Assembly (NCBI GenBank): GCA_013817245.1
Contig: JACDDA010000007.1
Span: forward strand, 81,111 to 145,110
DNA: 64,000 nucleotides
Source of the DNA: Gammaproteobacteria bacterium
Lineage (GTDB): Bacteria; Pseudomonadota; Gammaproteobacteria; HTCC5015
Reading direction: 5' to 3'
The stretch's first letter is position 1, and each line of letters starts with the position of its first letter. Made by a program: the position numbers and the translations under genes. Below are positions 9,616 through 17,242 of this stretch, piece after piece. The notes beneath the pieces were generated by a model. That model made no database searches and was not told where the DNA came from. It worked only from the letters and a program-made list of their open reading frames with translations.

Positions 9616-11268
9616 ATGTATCGTTATAACGACATTGACAGTCAAATTGTTGCACAACGAGTCGCAGAATTTCGCGACCAAACGCAACGTTATTTGAATA
9701 AAGAATTGACGGAAGAAGAATTTCGTCCACTTCGGTTAATGAATGGCTTGTATGTGCAACGTTTTGCACCCATGTTGCGCGTAGCAATACCCTATGGTCT
9801 ATTATCCAGCGAACAATTGCACATGCTCGCGCATATCGCGCGCAAGTATGATCGTAATTATGGTCACTTCACCACCCGGCAAAATATTCAATACAACTGG
9901 CCCGCACTCGAAACCGTTCCCGATATCTTGGCAGATCTTGCCAGCGTAGAAATGCACGCCATTCAAACCAGTGGCAACTGCATTCGCAACGTCAGCTCCG
10001 ATCAACTCGCCGGTGTTGCGACAGATGAAATTGAAGATCCACGGCCGTATTGCGAAATCATTCGTCAGTGGTCGACGTTTCATCCAGAGTTTAGTTATCT
10101 ACCACGCAAATTTAAAATCGCCGTCAGTGGCGCGGAAGGCAAAGATCGCGCGGCCGTACAAGTGCATGACATCGGTTTATATTTAGTGCGCAATGCACAA
10201 AATGAAATTGGCTTTAAAGTATTAGTCGGCGGTGGCTTAGGTCGCACGCCCATCATTGGTCAAGTCGTGCGCGAATTTTTACCCAAAGAAGATTTGTTAT
10301 CGTATTTAGAAGCCATCTTGCGCGTGTACAACTTGCAAGGGCGTCGCGACAACATCTACAAAGCACGAATTAAAATTTTAGTTACCGCTTTAGGCATTAA
10401 ACGTTTTGGCGAACTCGTCGAAACCGAATGGTCACATATCAAAACCGGCGCACTCAAACTCGACATGGAACGTGTTAGTTACTTCCAAAAATTCTTCACG
10501 CCGTTTACTTACGACACACAAGCCGCTAGCGATACAAGTTTTGAACAACATAAAAAAACCAATCTATTGTTTGCAACTTGGGTACAACGCAACACCGTCG
10601 ATCATAAAGTCGCCGGTTATCGTGCAGTGTGGATCAGCTTAAAAGCACCCGCCATTGCACCGGGCGACATCACCGATGTGCAAATGGATGCAGTAGCAGC
10701 AATAGCCACACAATATAGCTACGGCCAAATTCGCACCACGCATAATCAGAACCTCATGCTCGGTGATGTTAAACACGCCGATTTATTCGCAGTGTGGCAA
10801 GCCTTAGACCAACAAAATCTTGCATGGGCTAATATCGGCACGCTCAACGATATGATTTGCTGCCCGGGCTTAGACTTTTGTTCATTAGCGAATGCGGGCT
10901 CGATCGACATCGCCAAACAAATCAATGATAAATTCGACAAACTCGATTATTTATACGACCTCGGCGAAATCGAATTAAAAATGTCAGGCTGCATCAATGC
11001 TTGCGGTCATCATCATGTGGGCCACATCGGCATCTTAGGTGTTGATAAAAAAGGCGTAGAGTTTTATCAAATCCAACTCGGTGGCGACGCATCCCTTAAC
11101 GCAGCGGTCGGAAAAGTATTAGGTCCCGCCGTCGAAAAACACGAAGTCGCCAACACGCTGGAAAAATTATTAAACGTCTACATCCAACACCGCATCGAAA
11201 GCGAGCGTTTTATAGATACGTTCAATCGTATCGGCATACAAATATTTAAGGATGCCATCTATGAGTAA
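9616..11268 (+). CDS. cysI: sulfite reductase hemoprotein (nitrite/sulfite reductase family)
   Basis: The 550-residue protein has the two-repeat ferredoxin-like nitrite/sulfite reductase fold and reduces sulfite to sulfide using siroheme coupled to a 4Fe-4S cluster. The cluster ligands appear as CCPGLDFC and SGCINAC in the second half; TTRQNIQ and SGNCIRNVSSDQLAG mark the first siroheme-binding region. It belongs to the shorter type without an adjacent flavoprotein CysJ; the next gene, DUF934, is its usual companion. The electron donor is unknown. CysG in this window supplies siroheme. Nitrite reduction is a possible alternative, but the sulfur-assimilation context argues for sulfite. Confidence 0.9.
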   Translation: MYRYNDIDSQIVAQRVAEFRDQTQRYLNKELTEEEFRPLRLMNGLYVQRFAPMLRVAIPYGLLSSEQLHMLAHIARKYDRNYGHFTTRQNIQYNWPALETVPDILADLASVEMHAIQTSGNCIRNVSSDQLAGVATDEIEDPRPYCEIIRQWSTFHPEFSYLPRKFKIAVSGAEGKDRAAVQVHDIGLYLVRNAQNEIGFKVLVGGGLGRTPIIGQVVREFLPKEDLLSYLEAILRVYNLQGRRDNIYKARIKILVTALGIKRFGELVETEWSHIKTGALKLDMERVSYFQKFFTPFTYDTQAASDTSFEQHKKTNLLFATWVQRNTVDHKVAGYRAVWISLKAPAIAPGDITDVQMDAVAAIATQYSYGQIRTTHNQNLMLGDVKHADLFAVWQALDQQNLAWANIGTLNDMICCPGLDFCSLANAGSIDIAKQINDKFDKLDYLYDLGEIELKMSGCINACGHHHVGHIGILGVDKKGVEFYQIQLGGDASLNAAVGKVLGPAVEKHEVANTLEKLLNVYIQHRIESERFIDTFNRIGIQIFKDAIYE

Positions 11269-11749
11269 AATAATTCGTGATCGAAAAATAGTAAATGACA
11301 ACTGGGTTTACGTAGACGACGAAACCGCATTGCCCGCGGAAAACAGCATCATCACCTACGCTCGTTGGCAAATTCAGCGCGAACAATTAATCAAACATTC
11401 ACAATTACTCGGCATAAAAATTCCGAATGATGTCGACGTCACCAGCCTGCAAGATGACTTAGCGCACTTCGCGTTGATTGTTTTAGACTTTCCCTTATTC
11501 CGCGATGGTCGCGCTTACTCGCAAGCGTATCTACTACGCAATCGTTATGGCTTCAATGGAGAAATTCGCGCTGGCGGTAACGTCCTGCGTGATCAACTGC
11601 AATTCATGGAACGCTGTGGTTTTAACGCATTTGAAAATGATCCTAGCAAAAACATCGCAGACCTTATAAAAGGGTTTGATGTGTTTACCGTGCAATACCA
11701 ACCGAACAAAGCGGAAATGCCAGCAACACGGCATATGAATAAAAACTAA
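11261..11749 (+). CDS. DUF934 protein, partner of sulfite reductase
   Basis: This 162-residue protein matches DUF934 (COG3749): DDLAHFALIVLDFPLFRDGRAYSQAYLLRNRYGFNGEIRAGG-type core is visible around residues 70-110, with GRAYS and LRDQLQFMERCGF. Family members are almost always adjacent to a CysI-like hemoprotein, and a role in electron delivery or assembly has been suggested but not shown. I chose the ATG at 11261, nine bases after AAGGA; the ATG at 11252 is less well placed. The start overlaps the 3' end of cysI, so translation is coupled. Confidence 0.85.
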   Translation: MSKIIRDRKIVNDNWVYVDDETALPAENSIITYARWQIQREQLIKHSQLLGIKIPNDVDVTSLQDDLAHFALIVLDFPLFRDGRAYSQAYLLRNRYGFNGEIRAGGNVLRDQLQFMERCGFNAFENDPSKNIADLIKGFDVFTVQYQPNKAEMPATRHMNKN

Positions 11750-11786
11750 ACATTCGACGTAAGGCGGCCTACAAGTATTTCACGCT

Positions 11787-11814
11787 TTGCTTATTGCGCC
11801 CTAAAGTCTATACT
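11787..11814 (+). promoter_or_regulatory. candidate promoter of the toxin-antitoxin pair
   Basis: TTGCTT at 11787-11792 and TATACT at 11809-11814 are separated by 16 bases, a good sigma-70 arrangement. The antitoxin ATG lies 51 bases further. No clear operator palindrome was seen. Confidence 0.45.
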
Positions 11815-11865
11815 TTTTCATAGAAAACGATTTGATTCTAAAACCACTCAATTGAGGCGTTTTAT

Positions 11866-12045
11866 ATGCAAACACCTAAACAAAATGCCATTGAAGCTAT
11901 CCAACAATTACCGGATGCCGTTGATATGGAAGAAATTATGTACCGCCTATATGTAATCGACAAAGTTCATAAAGGTCAAAACGATGTCCGCGAAGGCCGT
12001 ACTATCACAGCCGGAGACCTACGCCGCGAGATGGATCAATGGTAA
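11866..12045 (+). CDS. small antitoxin-like protein upstream of ParE toxin
   Basis: A 59-residue frame begins at ATG 11866 after a weak GAGG and ends at 12043-12045. The residues MQTPKQNAIEAIQQLPDAV open it and it ends in REGRTITAGDLRREMDQW. The N-terminal pattern of an amphipathic helix followed by a DMEEI...YVIDKV helix and a basic/acidic tail is usual for short antitoxins that precede ParE-type toxins. Its stop overlaps the toxin start by seven bases, a classic coupled arrangement. I cannot assign it to a named antitoxin family by eye. Confidence 0.7.
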   Translation: MQTPKQNAIEAIQQLPDAVDMEEIMYRLYVIDKVHKGQNDVREGRTITAGDLRREMDQW

Positions 12046-12341
12046 TTTGGACCTTGAGCGCCAAACAAGACCTACGACAAATTTACAACTTCATTGCTTC
12101 CGATTCCGTCCATTACGCCAAAAAAGTCACTGACGATATTTACGCAAAACCCAACACCCTCGACTTATTGCCACGATTAGGCAGAATTGTTCCCGAAATA
12201 AATGACGAAACCTTAAGAGAAATTTCTGTTTATTCCTACCGTATCATTTATCAAATTCATCAAAAAAATATCTATGTGCTGACCATTATCCACAGGCGAC
12301 GCGATCTAAAAATAGATGATTTAGGAAAAATTAATACTTAA
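12039..12341 (+). CDS. parE: RelE/ParE family toxin
   Basis: The 100-residue protein has the ParE/RelE layout: an opening strand VIWTLSAKQDLRQIYNFI, helix, then LGRIVPEINDETLREISVYSYRIIYQI and a final strand VLTIIHRRRDL. ParE toxins inhibit gyrase and RelE toxins cleave mRNA; the SYRIIYQI and HRRRDL motifs resemble ParE more than RelE. It overlaps the upstream antitoxin by seven bases. The pair sits right at the edge of the repeat-rich zone, consistent with an accessory insertion here. Confidence 0.85.
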   Translation: MVIWTLSAKQDLRQIYNFIASDSVHYAKKVTDDIYAKPNTLDLLPRLGRIVPEINDETLREISVYSYRIIYQIHQKNIYVLTIIHRRRDLKIDDLGKINT

Positions 12342-12373
12342 TTCATTATGCATTTATATTTCACCATACAACA

Positions 12374-12478
12374 CAAAGCGTTTCGCTCGTCGCTGCGCGA
12401 CTACAGCGAGTAACTTTGATTGCCATGGATGGCATGAATGCAGATTTTGCAGGAGCAAAAATCTGCTGTCGTAACAAG
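12374..12478 (-). repeat. structured repeat, copy A (distal module only)
   Basis: This copy matches about 100 bases of copy B almost base for base, starting AAGCGTTTCGCT and ending CTGTCGTAACAAGAA. It holds a perfect TGCCAT/ATGGCA dyad and an 11-bp near-perfect hairpin GCAGATTTTGC/GCAAAAATCTGC with AGGA in its loop as read on the plus strand. It corresponds to the far end of copies C and D on the opposite strand. No coding function is supported. Confidence 0.85.
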
Positions 12479-12501
12479 AAATTGAATATTCTTATAAAAG
12501 C

Positions 12502-12850
12502 AGAAGCGTTTCGCTTGTCGCTACGCGACTACAGCGAGTAACTTTGATTGCCATGGATGGCATGAATGCAGATTTTGTAGGAGCAAAAATCTGCTGTCGT
12601 AACAAAAAGTCACCAAACGCCGCTCTCTTGCATCCCTGCAATCGCGGCATTCGAACATCCTGTTCATCAATACTCTCCCCGATGTCTCGCTGCGCGTAAA
12701 CAAACACGTGCAGTCTCCTCGTATTGCGCAACTTGTAACGGGTCGTCCCGATGCGACGTCCTTGTCGCGGCGGAACTAAAACAAACTTCCTGTTTGTTTT
12801 CCCCGACAAGTCGTGCAACACTCAGCGAGCCACGAGGGGAATGCTCCTTC
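12502..12850 (-). repeat. structured repeat, copy B (long form)
   Basis: Read on the minus strand, this copy carries in order: hairpin AAAACAAAC/GTTTGTTTT with AGGAA in the loop (12778-12800), hairpin GCGAC/GTCGC with AAGGAC loop (12753-12768), GAACA-GGA-TGTTC (12653-12665), and a nested GCCGC...GCGGC stem with inner TTGCA-GGGA-TGCAA (12619-12648). It then shares the module found in copies A and D. The segment from 12598 to about 12693 matches copy C nearly exactly in inverted orientation. Small open frames across it are by-products of the repeat. Confidence 0.85.
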
Positions 12851-13083
12851 GTTATTTATTGTGATTAATCAAATATCGACAAATGCGTGAATATCACAGG
12901 AGTTACAAAACAAAGAGGAAAGCACCCCTATACAAGATAGCGACGCTAGCAACTTTCTATTACGACAAAAAGTTACTCACTGCAGTCGGGCAGCGATTGG
13001 TATAATTCTTTTCTTTGTGAAAATTTTTTACAGTATAGTTAGCAGAACGTTTTTGCTATCAAAAACATACCATGCCTTTGTGA
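12851..13083. other. intergenic, AT-rich, with a degenerate repeat copy
   Basis: No gene is supported. At 12959-13000 on the plus strand there is a decayed short copy of the repeat (TTACGACAAAAAGTTACTC then TGCAGTCGGGCAGCG), matching the end of copy C. The rest is AT-rich with a TATAGT-like box at about 13036. Confidence 0.55.
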
Positions 13084-13626
13084 TTAAAAAAACAGTTTTG
13101 CAATGACAGCAAAGAACGCCATAAAATATGGAAAATAATATTGTCCAAATTTTTCAGTTTTAAATGCAATATATAAAAACAATGTTAATTTCCTAAATAC
13201 CTGATTAGGTTTTATTTTAAAAAATTCTTGAGCGCTGCGTGTTCCTGCTTTTACTTGCCACTGCCATAAACCAAACACGGGTTGGTAAGTATCGCCGTCA
13301 TATGCACTTGTTCCGTCCTTTGTTTCTTGTTTCAACCATTTGCCCATGAGATCAGACTTATACATAGAATGCGTATATGAAAGCCAATCATTCTTATGAT
13401 TGGAAAACTGCCAAAATCGCAACAAAAACCAAGCCAACATAATCCAAGCAAAATAAGCTAGCACTTGTGGTTTTTTAAAAGTAATGCTGCTGGCAAGTAC
13501 TGATATAGTAGAAACATGCTCTTGATTTCCTAAATGGGCATCTCCTAGCGCAAACAAAATGAAACCCGTAGAAAGGACCACCAAATTTCTTCGTGCGGAC
13601 TCTAGTGATGATGTATCAATATCCAT
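13084..13626 (-). CDS. hypothetical membrane protein
   Basis: The 180-residue protein has hydrophobic segments at about residues 14-28, 55-72 and 160-178, and a soluble middle (about 73-140) rich in Trp and Lys (FWQFSNHKNDWLSYTH, VFGLWQWQVKAGTRSAQEFF). No family is recognised. Codon use looks AT-rich compared with the housekeeping genes around it, and it sits in the repeat zone, so it may be an acquired gene. It has its own promoter region upstream of 13626 but no clear box. Confidence 0.55.
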   Translation of the reverse strand: MDIDTSSLESARRNLVVLSTGFILFALGDAHLGNQEHVSTISVLASSITFKKPQVLAYFAWIMLAWFLLRFWQFSNHKNDWLSYTHSMYKSDLMGKWLKQETKDGTSAYDGDTYQPVFGLWQWQVKAGTRSAQEFFKIKPNQVFRKLTLFLYIAFKTEKFGQYYFPYFMAFFAVIAKLFF

Positions 13627-13673
13627 TTTTATTAGCCTATAGACAGTTATTTATATCTTATTAACTAGCGCCG

Positions 13674-13838
13674 TCAATTATCCAACGCAGCTCCCCACAC
13701 TTCATAAAACTCTATCTCTTTATGTTGCTGCGCGTCCACGACATCTTTGTAAACAGCAATCGCAGTGTATTTTTTACCGTCGCTGCGTGCTTCGATCAGG
13801 ACAACACTCATGAAGGCCATGCCGATAATACCATTTTC
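13674..13838 (-). pseudogene. C-terminal remnant of a small unknown protein, cut at a palindromic repeat
   Basis: The minus-strand frame from 13838 to 13674 begins MENGIIGMAFMSVVLI and ends FYEVWGAALDN; it reads like a genuine short coding segment (about 54 residues). Upstream, the same frame runs through a REP-like palindrome (13851-13885) and into repeat copy C, where the residues no longer look protein-like. Either a 54-residue gene with its ATG at 13838 or, more likely, a longer gene whose 5' part was replaced by repeats. No homologue is recognised. Confidence 0.4.
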
Positions 13839-13850
13839 CATTTTAGCGCC

Positions 13851-13885
13851 GTAGGGCGCAATACGCGTAGCGCATTGCGCCCTAC
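13851..13885. repeat. REP-like palindrome
   Basis: Perfect 12-base arms GTAGGGCGCAAT (13851-13862) and ATTGCGCCCTAC (13874-13885) enclose an 11-base spacer that itself contains CGC-GTA-GCG. This resembles the GTAGGGYGCAAT repeats scattered in many bacterial genomes. A single copy was seen in the window. Confidence 0.8.
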
Positions 13886-13964
13886 GTTTCTTTGTTTTCG
13901 ATGCTAAGGCACATTCAGCTTTATAATTATCAAAAACTGTAATGATATTAAACCAAGGGAAAAA

Positions 13965-14259
13965 CCCGTTATGGCACGCTGAGGCATATTTAAAGGCTAG
14001 CGGCACATGAACAGGGATGTTCATGTGAGCCGATCGCAACAGGATGTGCGTGGAGGCGACGCGTCAGCCTTTAAATATGACGAGGGAATACGGAAATGGA
14101 ATTTCATTCCATTTCCGTACGTGATATCGGGGAGAGTATTGATGAACAGGATGTTCGAATGCCGCGATTGCAGGGATGCAAGAGAGCGGCGTTTGGTGAC
14201 TTTTTGTTACGACAAAAAGTCACTCGCTGTAGTCGCGTAGCGACGAGCGAAACGCTTTT
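13965..14259 (+). repeat. structured repeat, copy C (reference copy): serial GGA-loop hairpins
   Basis: The copy starts CCCGTTATGG and ends CGAAACGCTTTT, matching copy D at both ends. Structures in order: an outer 13-base perfect pair (13986-13998 with 14066-14078); inside it, arms ACATGAACA/TGTTCATGT around GGGA (14005-14026) and CGCA-A-CA/TG-TGCG around GGA (14035-14050); a 14-base palindrome with TTC loop (14089-14119); GAACA-GGA-TGTTC (14144-14156); nested GCCGC/GCGGC with TTGCA-GGGA-TGCAA (14161-14190); a 12-base stem with TACG loop (14196-14223). The frames across it are not credible genes. See findings for a CsrA-sponge reading. Confidence 0.88.
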
Positions 14260-14300
14260 GTTTGTAAAATATTGATACGCGACCAACTAATAAAATACTT

Positions 14301-14570
14301 TTAATGCAACATCCCACTCGCCCGTAACATACCCACAATCCCCACAATAATCCAAAACAGATTCAGCAATGTATAGGCATTGTCTTTACGTAAAATCGCA
14401 CACCATGACAACATAATCGCATCAATGGTATTAAATGCCCAAACGAATAAGAAAGGACTTTCGGGTCCCATCCAGCTAACTAATGTGAAACTAAAAATTC
14501 GCATTAATACGCCGACCATTTCGACAAATCGGATATTGCTATAAACAAAAGCATTGGCCGCGCTAATCAT
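14301..14570 (-). CDS. small three-TM membrane protein, CBU_0592-like
   Basis: The 89-residue protein has three hydrophobic segments and a C-terminal pattern NAYTLLNLFWIIVGIVGML that resembles the conserved end of the small CBU_0592-type membrane proteins (…N..W..VG..G). Function of that group is unknown. It is directly downstream of repeat copy C and divergent from nothing obvious; the gene upstream on the same strand is SIMPL at 15301. The family call is tentative. Confidence 0.5.
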   Translation of the reverse strand: MISAANAFVYSNIRFVEMVGVLMRIFSFTLVSWMGPESPFLFVWAFNTIDAIMLSWCAILRKDNAYTLLNLFWIIVGIVGMLRASGMLH

Positions 14571-14611
14571 TCAATAAGACCTTCTGAAAAAATTTTAAAA
14601 ATTAAGAAAAT

Positions 14612-15301
14612 TTATTTTAACGCAAACTTAATCCGCACTTGCGCACGCACTTCTAGCATGCCCGGATCAAACGCAGGTTCATCAGCGGCCATTGCTTGCA
14701 TTTTCATGCCGCGCTCTAACATCGGTGGGCGCGAGATGCCTTGTTCGCTAATTTCTAAAACAGCACCTAAACGGCGATCACTGGCTTTGGCTAATTCATT
14801 GGCTTTTGATTTAGCCGATGCATACGCTTTAGCTAAAGCTTCCTGTTCGGCTTTTTCAACACTTTCACGACCGGGTTCAACTTGATTGATTTCGCTGACG
14901 CCTGCTTGCAATAAACCATCGGTGATGGTGTTTAAGATTTTTAAATCGCGGACCACCGCACGCACGCTGCGGGTTGCGCGATAACCGGTAAGTTTTTGAG
15001 TGTTGTTATCCCAACTATATTCAGGCGCTAGACGAAAATCACCCGCGTCAATATCCGCTTTGGCCACATTGTTTTGTTGCAATACTTTTAAAGCGGCTTG
15101 CGTGCGTTGGTCGACTTTGCTTTTAGCGAGCGCTTTATCTTGCTGTACTTCCCACACTGAAAATTGCACCGCCATCCATTCTGGATTGACGCGACTAACG
15201 CCTTCACCGCTGACGTCTACCCATGCGCTCTCTTCTGCATGTGCAGTTATGCTGAAACCACTAACTAAAATTAAAAATGAAAATAAAATAGAAATACGCA
15301 T
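14612..15301 (-). CDS. SIMPL (DUF541) domain periplasmic protein
   Basis: The 229-residue product has a cleavable signal peptide (about residues 1-23, ending AHAEE) and a SIMPL domain: VSGEGVSRVNPEWMAVQFSV at the start, GYRATRSVRAVVRDL in the middle and LAKAYASAKSKANELAKA in the helical part. Family members (E. coli YggE is one) form oligomers in the envelope and have been linked to oxidative stress. The ATG at 15301 has GGAGAA seven bases upstream and is preferred over one five codons further up. It lies 29 bases after the cysB stop and may be read together with cysB. Confidence 0.85.
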   Translation of the reverse strand: MRISILFSFLILVSGFSITAHAEESAWVDVSGEGVSRVNPEWMAVQFSVWEVQQDKALAKSKVDQRTQAALKVLQQNNVAKADIDAGDFRLAPEYSWDNNTQKLTGYRATRSVRAVVRDLKILNTITDGLLQAGVSEINQVEPGRESVEKAEQEALAKAYASAKSKANELAKASDRRLGAVLEISEQGISRPPMLERGMKMQAMAADEPAFDPGMLEVRAQVRIKFALK

Positions 15302-15329
15302 AGCGGTGTTCTCCAATGATTGAAATAAA

Positions 15330-16304
15330 TTAATATTCTGGCAGGGTTATATTTTCAAATAACGCGTCAACTTCTTCTTGATTATGGCACGCTACCACTG
15401 CATCGACTGTATCACGATCTAAATGCGTCGCGAATAGCTGCATAAAAGCATACATATAAGCACGAATAAACATACCGCGTCGAAAGGCTATTTTAGTGAT
15501 ACTGCCTGCAAATAAATGACTCACGTCTATTTTCACTAAGTCTTTATCTTCTTCTGGCAAATAGGCCATACGCGCGATTAAACCCACGCCCAAACCTAAA
15601 CGCACATAGGTTTTAATCACGTCGGCATCGGTGGCAGTAAATACCACATTGGCGGTTAAGCCGGCGTTCTTAAATGCATCATCGACTTGGCCACGACCGG
15701 TTAAACCAGAGACATACGTCACTAAAGGATGTTGCGCGAGGTCTTGAATGCTGACCGTTTTTAATTGTGTGAGTGGATGTTGCGCCGGCACGACTAAACA
15801 CCGATTCCAACGATAACAAGGCATCATGATTAAATCGCTGTATAAAGCGATAGCCTCGGTGGCAATGGCAAAATCTACTTCGGCGGATACGGCCATTTCA
15901 GAAATTGAACGTGGCGTGCCTTGGTGAAAATGTAAATCCACATCGGGATAACGGCCGCGAAATTTTTGTACGACCGGGGGCAATAAATAACGTGCTTGTG
16001 TGTGAGTGGTGGCGATATTCAAAGTACCGCGCGACGCATGCCGAAATTCCGCCGCGAGGTTTTTAATATTCTCAACTTCTTTTAACACATGTTCGGCGCG
16101 CGCGATGATTAGCAATCCTTCTTGCGTAATATGCGTGAGGTGTTTGCCGCTACGATGAAATAATTCGACGCCTAATTCATCTTCTAACAATTTAATTTGT
16201 TTGGAAACGCCGGGCTGCGAGGTGTACAGTTTTTCCGCTGCTTCCGAAATGTTTAAATTGTTTTTGACGATGGCTGCCAAAAACCGGAGTTGTTGTAGTT
16301 TCAT
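15330..16304 (-). CDS. cysB: LysR-family master regulator of sulfur assimilation
   Basis: From the ATG at 16304 the protein has 324 residues, the same as E. coli CysB. It opens MKLQQLRFLAAIVKNNLNIS, with the winged helix-turn-helix ISEAAEKLYTSQPGVSKQIK, and continues with the inducer-binding domain (TTHTQARYLLPPVV, GTPRSISEM, VTYVSGLTGRGQVDDAF). CysB responds to acetylserine and activates sulfate-assimilation genes. It is transcribed away from cysH with a 197-base gap, so the shared region probably holds CysB sites for both. The longer frame to 16424 would invade that region and is rejected. Confidence 0.93.
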   Translation of the reverse strand: MKLQQLRFLAAIVKNNLNISEAAEKLYTSQPGVSKQIKLLEDELGVELFHRSGKHLTHITQEGLLIIARAEHVLKEVENIKNLAAEFRHASRGTLNIATTHTQARYLLPPVVQKFRGRYPDVDLHFHQGTPRSISEMAVSAEVDFAIATEAIALYSDLIMMPCYRWNRCLVVPAQHPLTQLKTVSIQDLAQHPLVTYVSGLTGRGQVDDAFKNAGLTANVVFTATDADVIKTYVRLGLGVGLIARMAYLPEEDKDLVKIDVSHLFAGSITKIAFRRGMFIRAYMYAFMQLFATHLDRDTVDAVVACHNQEEVDALFENITLPEY

Positions 16305-16431
16305 AAGGTGCGGTTTCTCTAAACGATAATGGACGAGCTCATGGCTGCTCGGCCTGATCTGGAATACCTTTATATACCGATTTGAGCTAAAAAAATAAAC
16401 AAACATTCTTTTATGTACTGACAAAGCCCTT

Positions 16432-16460
16432 TATAGTGCCACCCCTGCCGCTCGGGTAGG
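16432..16460 (+). promoter_or_regulatory. probable cysH promoter, same leader motif as sat
   Basis: TATAGT at 16432-16437 is followed at the same 10-base offset as in sat by CCCCTGC (16442-16448). Upstream is CTGACA then AAAGCC; no canonical -35 lies 16-18 bases before the -10. The leader continues GC-rich to the cysH ATG, including the palindrome GGCGTACGCC at about 16459. Confidence 0.5.
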
Positions 16461-16501
16461 CGTACGCCGCCCCGATGCCCAACTTCTGCAACAGGTGCCC
16501 T

Positions 16502-17212
16502 ATGACAACTGCCTTAAGCCCCGATTTACAAGCCAAAGTCGCCGCTGCCAAAGCGATTTTGCAAGAAATCACTAGCAAACATGGCAAAGTCGTCTTTGCT
16601 AACAGCCTCGGCGCTGAAGATATGGTGATTACGGATTTGCTACGCAAAGATTTCACCCAAGTCGATATTTTCAGCTTGGACACCGGCCGCCTGCCCGCCG
16701 AAACGTATGACTTGATGCAGAAAACCGAAGACCGTTATAACTTCAAATTGACCTATTACTATCCCGACACGACGACGATTGAACAATTCACTCGCACCAA
16801 AGGCATCAACGCTTTTTATAACAGCGTGGATCTGCGTAAAGAATGCTGCAATATCCGCAAAGTTGAGCCATTAAAACGCGCACTAGCGAGTCAAGGCGCT
16901 TGGATCACCGGCTTACGGCGTAGCCAATCGGTCACGCGTTTGGACGTGCCGGCCATTGAGTTCGATAAAGCCTTTGGTTTGGATAAAGCTAACCCATTGA
17001 TTGATTGGGAAGAAAGCGATGTGTGGGCCTATATCAAAGCCTTAGATATTCCTTATAACGCCTTGCACGATCGCAACTATCCTTCTATTGGTTGCGCACC
17101 TTGCACCCGCGCTATCAGCAAAGGCGAAGATATTCGCGCTGGTCGTTGGTGGTGGGAAAATCCTGAAACCAAAGAATGCGGTTTGCATGCAGGCAAACCC
17201 AACGCCGCATAA
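16502..17212 (+). CDS. cysH: adenylyl-sulfate (APS) reductase, 4Fe-4S type
   Basis: This 236-residue enzyme reduces activated sulfate to sulfite. The PAPS-reductase fold is shown by FANSLGAEDMVI and FSLDTGRLPAETYDLM. Two cysteine pairs, C115-C116 and C198/C201, are the 4Fe-4S ligands that distinguish APS reductases from PAPS reductases, and C226 in ECGLH is the catalytic cysteine. So APS from Sat can be used directly, which agrees with the lack of a CysC kinase here. The ATG at 16502 was chosen over 16475 because the latter falls in the leader. It is followed 30 bases later by cysG. Confidence 0.92.
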   Translation: MTTALSPDLQAKVAAAKAILQEITSKHGKVVFANSLGAEDMVITDLLRKDFTQVDIFSLDTGRLPAETYDLMQKTEDRYNFKLTYYYPDTTTIEQFTRTKGINAFYNSVDLRKECCNIRKVEPLKRALASQGAWITGLRRSQSVTRLDVPAIEFDKAFGLDKANPLIDWEESDVWAYIKALDIPYNALHDRNYPSIGCAPCTRAISKGEDIRAGRWWWENPETKECGLHAGKPNAA

Positions 17213-17242
17213 CTTACTTACTTATTTACCACAGGCAGGGTA

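Noticed and set aside
12492..12821. 109-residue minus-strand open frame, and a 60-residue one in another phase
   Set aside because: Both lie entirely in repeat copy B; the same translated strings recur at 14007-14240 because the DNA repeats, not because of protein conservation.
14007..14240. 77-residue plus-strand open frame
   Set aside because: It covers the hairpins of repeat copy C; no ribosome-binding site and no protein-like composition.
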